Source: Asterias rubens
Lineage: Eukaryota; Echinodermata; Asteroidea; Forcipulatida; Asteriidae
Assembly: GCF_902459465.1 (NCBI RefSeq)
Contig: NC_047066.1
Span: forward strand, 1,116,001-1,180,000
Direction of reading: 5' to 3'
Length of the DNA stretch: 64,000 nucleotides
Shown: positions 43,169 to 51,800 of the stretch, in pieces
Layout of the letters: each line of letters begins with the position of its first letter
Numbering within the stretch: the first letter of the stretch is position 1
Translations under genes and position numbers: made by a program
The notes under the pieces: model-generated
What the model was told of the DNA's origin: nothing
Seen by the model: the letters and a program-made list of their open reading frames with translations, nothing else
Databases searched by the model: none

Positions 43169-46100
43169 ATGGACTCAGATTTAGTACGATTGCCAGTTAG
43201 TCGTGGCGGAATCGCAAATGAAAGCTACGATGCCACCCAATCGAGATGTGACAGCAATAACAACCGCAATGGAAGTCCGGCCATCACAGATGATCTTCTC
43301 TTGTACTCACCTTCGACCTCAAGCAGCGATAAGGATTCCCAGTTTTCACCAGAAAATTACCAAGATGAGGAGTTCTATGGAAAGTTAAAGGTCCGAAAAT
43401 AAATGAAAGGAACATGTTGCCTTGGATCGGTCGAGTTGGTCTTTGAAAAGTGTTCTGTAACTGTAGAAAGATTTTGTCAAAGTAGAATACGATGATCTAC
43501 AAATAAGCCTCGAACATGCATGGTTTTCTTTTTACCTCGTCGACTAACACGGTCGACCATTTATGTGAGTCAATGGTTTGACTCCCTTTAATGGACGACC
43601 ATGTTAGTTTGCGACGTAAAATGAAAACTGTGCAATTTTGAGTGATACTTGTGTGGATCATTATATTCTACTTTTAGAAACATCTTTCTAACCATATGCA
43701 TTTCAACACAAATGGTTTTAAATGCTTTTTATAGACCAACTCGTCCAATCCAAGGCAACGTGTTCCCTTAACAATCAGACTTGGTCTATCGTTTTGATCA
43801 GGGCACCAAGCAAGGCATTTCCTCCTTACTAAAGGGGGCTTCGGATGGGGAAACTGATTTCTATTGGAACTTCATGGGGCACCGAGGCAATGACCAGAGA
43901 GTATCAGGCCTGAGTAATTAAACTTCAAGTAACTACATGTTGTCGTGATGGTATTGTGATGATCTTAAAGGGTCTATGTACTTTTTCCTCACACAAGACA
44001 CAATGTCCATGGATTTCCATTAAACTTACACAAATTGAAGGTAGTTATAGTGGAAAGCTTCCCTTGAAATTTGTCTTACTGAGGTGCTGCAGTGTTTTAG
44101 AAATGAGTAAAACAAATGATTTTTGTCTCAGTTTTAGCATGTAAGAACCCATATACCAGTTATGCTATTGCTATGTTTATGGCATATTATCATAACTGGT
44201 TAATGAGTTTTTACATGGTGAAATATTTTTCGTCTCACTAAGACGAAAATTATTTTGTGACTTGTCTTACTCATTTCTCAATAACTACAGAACCTTAGTT
44301 AGATTTGAAGGGAAGCTTCTTCAATAAGTTTAATGTAAATCTGTGGACATTTTGAAAAAGTACCCAAATCCTTTAACACTCTGTGGTCCTTACCATAGGT
44401 TGTGATATAATCACATCCTATTGCTAGATTTATGGAACTCCTTTCATATCTTAATAGTAAAGGTGTTCATTTGAATAATTCCAGTTCATGAATGAAAACA
44501 AATTTTCACTTTACAGTGCAATCCACCACAACACCAGTGGCTTCATCAGACTGGCGACTCACCACTCGTGGTTTTCTCCTTTAGTTATCAGAGACAACTG
44601 TTTATAAGAGCTAGTTCTAAATGTTGTGAAGTTTCATATCCTTAGTTAAAGATTCTGTGTTGTCAGACTTGACATAAACAGTTCATTGCAAATGGCTATC
44701 ACATCGACCTTCAACCTTTGACCTGCTTTAGCTCAAAGCTAGCCCTTGTTTGTTTCAATGCGCTGTATATCTTTTTAATATTAATAATAACGATAATAAC
44801 TATGTGACTTACACAAGTTCTTTCAATTATTTGTCATGTAGGTCAAAGTTAGGAAAGACGGCAAAAAGCTTGTTGAGAAGAAACGGCGTCAGGATCTTCA
44901 GCAGCAGTATTCTAATTTAAGGATGATGGTGCCAGGGTTGCAGGATATTGAGGGCCGTACGCCATTCTCCAGGAATTTTATTCTCAAAAACAGTACGTTG
45001 ACAGTGTTTCCCCATAAGCCTGGAATAAACATGTACTTCCAGCGAATGCGAATGGGAAGCGAATTTTGACGACACAGGGCAGTTTTGCATGGAATGTTTT
45101 GCAGGAATTGAACAATTTCAACCGAAAAAAACTTTGACGTTTCAAATTCCAACGTATAAGGAAAACCATGCAATTTCGAGGCATATTTGTGACATGTGAG
45201 GATCAATATATTCTACTCTTAAAACAAATTTCTTCTACTATATTCTACTATAAAATGCAATTTTTAACAAATGGTTTGAAACGCTTTTCATGGACCAAAT
45301 CGCCCGATCCAAGGCAACGTGTCCCTTTAAGTCTTAAAATTTAAGTTCTTGGTGGACCTTAGGGACAACCAAACCATAAATCAAGGATGCCCCAGCCATC
45401 CTATAGTACAAATGAACTCTTTTCAACAACTGTTTATATTATTTTCTAATAACTATTGCTTCTTTGAATAAAGTTAAACAATTAGTCAGCTAATTTCTTT
45501 GCTTTGAGTTGATTTCAGATTTGACCGTCAACTTTCACAATGGTTACAAAAAAATGATTTTCGTGTCTCAAAAGTTGCAAGCTTTCTCGTTCATTTTCTT
45601 TTATTTTCAGCCTTTAACTACATTGAGCAGTTGAAAACCTCGGTACGTTCATCTCTGTACTTGGCCAATGAGCTGCGACGAGAACAAGAATACAGCCTGA
45701 GATTGGAGAGAGAACTTCTGATGTGGCAAAGGAGAGTTGCTGATTTGAGGTAAAACATTGGAATCCCAAGTTTACTGAAAGCTGTTCACTGAATGCCCTA
45801 GTTTTGGTCTTGATGGTGATGAGTGTCCAGCTGGAATATCTTTACAGTGTTTAGTAAATAAGGGAACAAAAGAGTAGACGGCGAGTTTTTAAACGGCCGT
45901 GTAAAACCTTGCAGGGTGGTTGCAGTGCGATAAAGCCACGAACTGTAAAACCGACAGGGTCGTGGCCTTGTGATAAAGGCCCGAGCTGTAAAACCTTGCA
46001 GGGTCGTGGCCTTGTGATAAAGGCCCGAGCTGTAAAACCGACAGGGTCGTGGCCTTGTGATAAAGGCCCGAGCTGTAAAACCTTGCAGGGTCGTGGCCTT

Positions 46101-48200
46101 GTGATAAAGGCCCGAGCTGTAAAACCGACAGGGTCGTGGCCTTGTGATAAAGGCCCGAGTCGAAGGCAAGGGCTTTTATCACACGGCCACCACCCTGCAA
46201 GGTTTTTAAAGGCAGTGGACACTATTGGTAATTGTCAAAGACTAGCCTTCACAGTTGGTGTACCTCAACATATGCATAATAAAACAAACCTGTAAAAATT
46301 TGAACTTGCGAGATAATAATGAAAGAAAAAAACACCTGTCACACGAAGTTGTGTGCGTTTAGATGGTTGATTTCGAGACCTCAAATTCTAAATCCGAGGT
46401 CTCGAAATCAAATTCGTGGAAAATTACTTCTTTCTCGAAAACTAAGGCACTTCAGAGGGAGCCGTTTTTTAAAATGTTTTAAACCCTCAACCTCCCCAAT
46501 TACTCGTCACCAACAAAGGTTCTATGCTAATAATTATTTTGAGTAATTACCAATAGTGTCCACTGCCTTTAACAGCCGTTTAAGAACGAGTCACGACTCT
46601 TTTATCCCCATTCATAAAAATGCCCATATGTTAAAAAGCGAAACAATCTCACAATTATAGTGACACTGTTTCTTTTGCAAATTTTGTGAAGTTTGCGATT
46701 TTTCAACAACTTTTGTACAAATCTTTTGTGCGCATCTGTCTGTGTTCATCGCGTGTACACACATATTAGGCGCTATTACTAATACCTATGAATTGCGTTG
46801 CGCGTAACTGTAATTGGCGTACATTAGCTTGTGCGCTCACCGACCGAAGCCAGGCGAACTTAAACAGCTTTAGCTCTAGCCACCAAAAGGAAGTGAAAAA
46901 CTTACCAGGGTGTTTATAAATAAGGAATAATAATATAGACTTGTAATGTGCACATTTCCAACATTTTTGCTGCAAAAGAAAGAAAACAGACACAGCAAAA
47001 TTAGTCTTCGAAAACCTGTGACATTAGAAGTTTTGAGAAGAGATTTGAATTGTGTGGTACAAAGACAAGATCTAGTAAAAAAAAATTTGCGGCGTATCCT
47101 GGCCGAGTAATGGTCTAGGCATCGAACTCAAAACCTGATGGCCTAGTAATCTGAGTGTGGGTTCGAATCCTGGTCATGACACTTATCAGCAAATTTGTTC
47201 TTTTATCCAGGATAACGGGTCATATTAACCTCCTTAGCGCTATAAGCAGTTTGAGGTTATATGTTTACCAGGAACCTGAGGAAGTTTGGATTAACTATAC
47301 CTGATGAAGGGGATAATATATATAAAAATATTTAATAGTGCCTTGGTCTAACAATATTTGGCATCAAGTTGGTTCAGTGTTTTCTTTTCCTGCCTTTCAC
47401 CTCTGTGGATTCTGGTTCAAATCCCACCTTGGACCAGAGCCTTGCATGTGGATCAGGTTTTCAGTCCAAACCTAATAACGTGTCTTACCCCCCACTTGGA
47501 TTTTCCTCCCACATTTAAAATTGAACATTTCTTGTAGTTTCCTTTTCACAACCCTGTTATTGGCACTTGCACTGTTTGATGTATTATGAAAGAGATATGT
47601 GTGCTATGTAAGAAGCAACTATTACAATTTACCTGTGTCTTATTTTGTATGAGCAGTTAAAGCCATTGGACACTTTCTGAACAGAACAAAAATTAAAAGC
47701 TCACAGATTTACAAATAACTTACAGGGTTTACAGAAGGTAATGGTGAAAGACTTCCCTTGAAATATTATTCCATGAAATGCTTTCCTTTTTGAGAAAACA
47801 TTAAAACAATTATTGATTCTCGATATTGAGAATAACGGATTTATTTTTAAACACATATCATGACACGGCGAAACGTGCGGAAACAAAGGGCGGTTTTTCC
47901 TGTTATTTTCTCCCGACTCCGATGACCGATTGAGCCTAAATTTTCTCAGGTTTGTTATTTTATATATAAGTTGTGATACATGAAGTGTGGTCCTTTGGAC
48001 AAAACTGTTTACCGATGTTGTGTGTTTGCTTTAAGCTGTGTTTTTTTTTATGACAAGTGGAGCACAAATTTAATAACTGACAGATTGTTTTTATTCTGGT
48101 TAATTGCAGAGAGAAGCGGAAATCCAAAGATATGAAACCCTCTATGCCCGGACAAGGAGGTATTGTTAACAGCATGGCATCTTCCTATAGTCATTCATGA
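43169..48200 (+). CDS. Short Myc-like bHLH-leucine-zipper protein, four exons, 200 aa
   Basis: A presumed sequence-specific nuclear DNA-binding protein. Exons: 43169-43390, 44842-44992, 45611-45749, 48110-48200; phases 0, 1, 2 agree at each junction. An in-frame TGA at 43130-43132 precedes; ATG 43169 is the first after it. Residues 1-74: Ser/Asp-rich, disordered-looking. Basic region and helix 1 (about 80-107): LVEKKRRQDLQQQYSNLR, with the Glu and paired Arg that bHLH-Zip proteins use on E-boxes. Loop with EGRTPFSR; helix 2 ILKNTFNYIEQLK, like ILKKATEYxxxL of Myc. A zipper-like coiled coil follows (LANELRREQEYSLRLEREL). The tail is short and basic. The His of Myc/Max basic regions is Lys here. 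Far shorter than Myc; could be a divergent Myc/Max-network member. Confidence 0.8.
43406..43770. mobile_element. Palindromic MITE family E in intron 1 of the bHLH gene
   Basis: Ends AAAGGAACATGTTGCCTTGG and CCAAGGCAACGTGTTCCC before TTAA. The inner arms with TTTACCTCGTCGACTAACAC meet at TGAGTCAATGGTTTGACTC. It begins only 15 bp after the exon 1 donor. Confidence 0.75.
43969..44372. mobile_element. Foldback MITE family D with an extra palindrome at its centre
   Basis: TTAA at 43965-43968 and 44373-44376. The D arms surround an inserted hairpin (about 44130-44205) with CATGTAAGAACCCATATACC and its partner, another case of a D element hosting a palindrome at its apex. Confidence 0.75.
45165..45332. 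mobile_element. Half copy of MITE family E in intron 2 of the bHLH gene
   Basis: Only the right arm is present: AAAACCATGCAATTTCGAGG to CCGATCCAAGGCAACGTGTC, ending in CCCTTTAAG. The left neighbourhood is too changed to call. Confidence 0.55.
45905..46160. repeat. Tandem array of 44/43-bp hairpin units (87-bp dimers)
   Basis: About five and a half units of GGGTCGTGGCCTTGTGATAA plus AGGCCCGAGCTGTAAAACC, alternating a CTTGCA and a CGACA linker, so the true period is 87 bp. Each unit contains GGCCTTGTGATAAAGGCC, a small hairpin. Long frames on both strands (up to 128 aa) are artefacts of the 87-bp, stop-free period. Confidence 0.8.
46210..46568 (-). mobile_element. MITE family A, copy 7, inserted inside family C
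   Basis: TTAA at 46206-46209 and 46569-46572. The empty equivalent at about 28860 has one TTAA, confirming the duplicated target. Ends AGGCAGTGGACACTATTGG and CCAATAGTGTCCACTGCCT are intact. Confidence 0.85.
47090..47240 (+). mobile_element. tRNA-derived SINE head
   Basis: A-box-like TGGCCGAGTAATGGTC and B box GGTTCGAATCC (47160-47170) with an anticodon-region CTCAAAA between, as in a leucine-type tRNA. The acceptor arms do not pair and the T stem is imperfect, so it is a SINE or pseudogene, not a working tRNA. Confidence 0.5.
47370..47520 (+). mobile_element. Second tRNA-derived SINE fragment
   Basis: A-box-like TTGGTTCAGTGTTTTC and B box GGTTCAAATCC (47413-47423), then CATGTGGATCAGGTTTTCAG and GGATTTTCCTCCC. 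The last block resembles the body of the fuller SINE at 49251. Confidence 0.45.
47661..48030 (-). mobile_element. MITE family B (B2) in intron 3 of the bHLH gene
   Basis: TTAA at 47657-47660 and 48031-48034; ends AGCCATTGGACACTTTCTG and GATGTTGTGTGTTTGCT. It ends 75 bp before the last exon's acceptor. Confidence 0.8.
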
Positions 48201-48968
48201 ACTTTGAACCTACACAATCTACACAATCCAGCAACATCAAAATAAGGCCCGGTCAAGGTGTTTATGAATCTGGCATCAGCCATGGCCACATAACTAAAAT
48301 GACCCATGGTCCTTTTCGCTTCAGCCAATGAAAAAAAACTTACAAAAATTTGTACTTTCTGTATGTATCAATCATTCAATCAAATCAATCATTGAGCATT
48401 TGAAGAGCGCCGCCTTTCTAGTTGCCTATTCTGAGGCCCTTATAGTAAAGTGGCGAAAAAACTAAGACAAAAGAGTTGACAGAATTTCATGTGGAGATGA
48501 AAAGTGCAATGAGCTAAAAAGCAGGTTTGACGAGATGTGTATGGAGTTGATATGGGAGATCATTGCATAGCTTTGGTGCACATGAAACAAAACTCACATC
48601 ACCTGATGAAGAATGCGATCTAGGTTTGTTCAACTGTGGTTTGTTTGAAGACCTCATATTTGGCCTATGATAGTACATTTATGTTAATAACATGTCTCTT
48701 GTATAAACTGAGAATGGACTAGGAAGTGCCTTTCAAGTCAAAAGTAGGACTTTTTAATTAATTATTTGGGTAACCAAAGCAATGCTGTAAGTGTTGGATT
48801 AATGGTCAAGTTTCTAGTAGTTTATGAAATTGGTCTGTTTTGAGGAGAGTTGCTGAGGTTAAAGACTTCACAATATTAACCAGCAAATTGTTATCATTTC
48901 TTCTACTCGAAGCAAGGAGTAGTAGGTGATAACAAAATGAACAAAAATTCCTTTGCAAGTACAACTGA

Positions 48969-49022
48969 AATAAAAGCTGCAAATTATAAAAGGAAATTTC
49001 TTGTGGAATGTGTTAAATAAAC
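48969..49022 (+). terminator. Two candidate polyadenylation signals for the bHLH gene
   Basis: AATAAA at 48969-48974 and again at 49017-49022, about 0.8 kb after the stop codon. No earlier canonical hexamer was noticed. The 3' untranslated region would be about 800 bp and shows no other feature. Confidence 0.4.
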
Positions 49023-49250
49023 ACATCAACTATGCAAAATGTTAACATTCTCAGTAGAACAGATACTATCGAAAATAATAGCTATGTAAGTTCTTCCAAA
49101 AAACTGTTTCTTCGTTGTGGTGCTGTAAATGACAGGAGTCATTTCTTTATTGTGTGGAAGTCTTCTCCACTAGTCAAGTTAATTTCGTTTACAAATGTTT
49201 ATAATTTTTCTAACTAAGATTAATTGTTAACAGATTTCACAGATTTCGGT

Positions 49251-49586
49251 GGCACGGTTGGCTTGTGCGTAAAGCGCTCGCCTCTCACCAAGGTGACCCC
49301 GGTTCGATTCCCGGTCGGGGCCATATGTGAGTTGAGTTGTGCGTTGGTTCTCTGCTGTGCCACGAGGGTTTTCAAGACTATCCGGTTTTCCTCCCTCAGG
49401 AAAAAATCAAACACTTTCGAACTTGGCTGTGCTCCGTGGTCATAATGGGTTGATGTTGCTGGCAGCTGAATGCGCCCTTGCATGCCTGCTTCTCGAACAC
49501 GTTGTAGCCGCGTCCTTCGCAATTCAGCTCTTAGCTGCGAGTAAGGACGATTAGCCCCCCAAATTATTATTATTATTATTATTACT
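49251..49586 (+). mobile_element. tRNA-derived SINE with (ATT)n tail, near full length
   Basis: The tRNA-like head starts GGCACGGTTGGCTTGTGCG (A box) and carries B box GGTTCGATTCC at 49301-49311; the T stem CCCCGG/CCGGTCGGGG is well kept. The body contains CCGGTTTTCCTCCCTCAGG and ends in AATTATTATTATTATTATTA. The 3' ATT run is typical of SINEs that borrow LINE machinery. Confidence 0.7.
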
Positions 49587-49875
49587 AACATTATTTACAA
49601 TCAAAAGTCACTTTTCTATGCAAGTTCTAACATCACAAATGCGTATTTTACATTTGAACATGGAATTGCAAGGTTAAAATACTTACCCAACATTACCAAA
49701 TTATTTTTGAGGAGGGGACAACAAGCAAGAGTGTTAATTGAAGTTCCAATGGTCAATTGACTGTTAACTTGGCTTGTGTTTTAACCTTGATTTCCTATTT
49801 TCTTTGAGGAAATAAAATAATAAAGCCAGGGCTCATAACATTCCAATATATTGAAAATGTACACATTGTATTTAA

Positions 49876-50241
49876 AGCCATTGGACACTTTCGGTAAACA
49901 GTATTGTCCAAGGTCCACACTTCGTGTATCACAACTTCTATATAAAGTAACAAACCTGTGAAAATTTAGGCTCAATCGGTCATCGGAGTAGGAAGGAAGT
50001 AATGGGAAAATTCACCCTTGTTTCCGCCTGTTTCGCCGTGTCATGACATGTGTTTAAAATAAATCCGTAATTCTCGATATCGAGAATTGATATTGTTTTA
50101 ATGTTTTCTCAAAAAGTAAAGCATTTCATGGAATAATATTTCAAGAGAAGTCTTTTATCATTACCTTCTGTAAACCCTGTAAGTTATTTGTAAATCTGTG
50201 AACTTTTATTTTTGTTTCTGTACCGAAAGTGTCCAATGGCT
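49876..50241 (+). mobile_element. MITE family B (B1), full copy
   Basis: TTAA at 49872-49875 and 50242-50245; ends AGCCATTGGACACTTTCGG and CCGAAAGTGTCCAATGGCT are perfect complements. The best reference copy of B in the window. Confidence 0.85.
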
Positions 50242-50245
50242 TTAA

Positions 50246-51800
50246 AGGAAGTGATACACCTTTACAGATTGTTTCCAAAACCCAATAAGTACTATTTCTT
50301 TTGTATACAAGTCAGGGTTAGATAAACTAAGCATTTTGTTAAAATTGTATTACCCTTGTATCTTGTAAAACTAAAAAGAAAAACTCTGAAGACCCTCTCA
50401 TACTTTTTTACTTACGTACTGGAGTTTTTTTCACACAAGGTTTGTATGTTCTTACTTATGTGAAAGGTTTTCTTATAATATTATTGTATTCTTCATTTCT
50501 GAAATAACCATGTCTTTCTTGTTGGTGTGTGAAGTTGTTTAGTTTAAATAAGTGTTTCTACTTTTTAGTTTAGTATTTAAATTTATTAGATAGATTTATG
50601 TGGTTGTGTTAGTAATGTAGTATTCGGATTACATAAAGAAGTTTTCTTTGTTGTACAAATTTACAAAAAATCAAAAGGTTGGTAAAACAAATGTACTTAA
50701 TAGTTATCTAGTAAGGTTTTACGGTAACACTGTGTGCATGGGGAGTGAAATCTCTCTATGAGTTGGGGTTCTGGAAATAACTGTTGGTGGAACAATTACT
50801 CATTTTAAGAATTGCCACAACTTGAGAGGGATTTCATTCTCATGGTGGTTCCACAACCCTGGGGTTGTATTCTCCACTATGCAAAGTTTCAAATCCCACT
50901 AAGTTAATATGAAATGTGGCCTTACAGCCATAATTGGTGCCTCAGAAGAAATTTGTAAAAATAGTACTTAAATTTGTTATAATTTTGTGCTACTTGTTGT
51001 ATATTTTGTTATTGAAGAAACATATTCCTTGTGAGACTTTATGGGTTAGATTAAAACATGCTTACTTTGTAGAATTTGTGTTGTTTGAACATTATTTGGT
51101 AGTTAGTGATGAAGGGTTTTGTTGAGGAAAAGACGGAGGCTAATAGTTTTGGTCAGAGATGAGGCACTTCACAGGTGTTGCATGCTTCCATCTTTCAGCT
51201 GAAAAAAGGCTATTGTTTCCCTAAAAAAGTACCCCTAAAACATGCTCTTTGATCTACAGCTATAGTTCTCTCAGTTACTGTTCCAATAATTATGTGGTTG
51301 AAGTGCCATCATTCTTGTGAACTAAACTTGGGTCAATTTTTTTTGCCAGAGGTTTCTGTCAGAAACTCTCGTGCCTGTATTAGTGTATTTACAGAGTTGT
51401 TTTTTTGTGGGGGAAAATCGCGTCATATTGTAACTGGTTTGTTGGAATTTAAACTGCCTTTTAAACTCTCTTTTATAAAGTTATTGTAAACATCGTGTTG
51501 TTATTTGGAGCAGCTGGCTAGCAGGTGGCTTACGATTATTATTTATCGATCAATAAATTTGGTATTGTGGCTATTTTTCAATCCCATTCGACAATTGAGG
51601 GCGCTACTCCACTTCTTAAAAACACACGTGTACAATCGTATTGTTGTGTACATACACAATGTGCACTGTTGATCTTGTGCAACCAGACACAAAACAACGG
51701 ACGACGAGCGATCGCGCGCGGTTGTCAGATAAAGAGTCGAGTGTAAATTCAAGCATTGGTAGGCCCACCCTCTTCATTTGGCGTGGTAGTTTTTCTCAAA
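50246..51800. other. Spacer upstream of the VKOR gene
   Basis: A family J relative lies at about 50715-50905 (GGTTTTACGGTAACACTGTG). The last 100 bp are GC-richer with GCGATCGCGCGCGG at about 51708-51721 and TAGGCCC, likely the VKOR promoter area. No other gene is seen. Confidence 0.5.

Larger units (their letters stand above)
45880..46605. mobile_element. MITE family C, long copy with tandem hairpin array and nested family A
   Basis: Left end TTTTTAAACGGCCGTGTAAA, right end ACAGCCGTTTAAGAACGAG as in the short copy at 28774. Between them lie the 44/43-bp array (45905-46160), its closing arm and a whole family A element. All of it sits in intron 3 of the bHLH gene. Confidence 0.7.

Noticed and set aside
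44954-44960. Earlier donor (GGCC|GTACGC) for exon 2 of the bHLH gene
   Set aside because: It would delete the start of helix 2. The GTACGT donor at 44993 gives ILKNTFNYIEQLK, matching the bHLH consensus.
45798-46295. Four overlapping frames of 103-128 residues
   Set aside because: By-products of the 87-bp dimer repeat in family C.
47090-47182. A possible functional leucine-type tRNA gene
   Set aside because: A and B boxes are present, but the acceptor strands do not pair and the T stem has mismatches; best seen as a SINE head.
49251-49324. A possible functional tRNA gene
   Set aside because: The head is tRNA-like, but the sequence runs on into a SINE body with an ATT tail.
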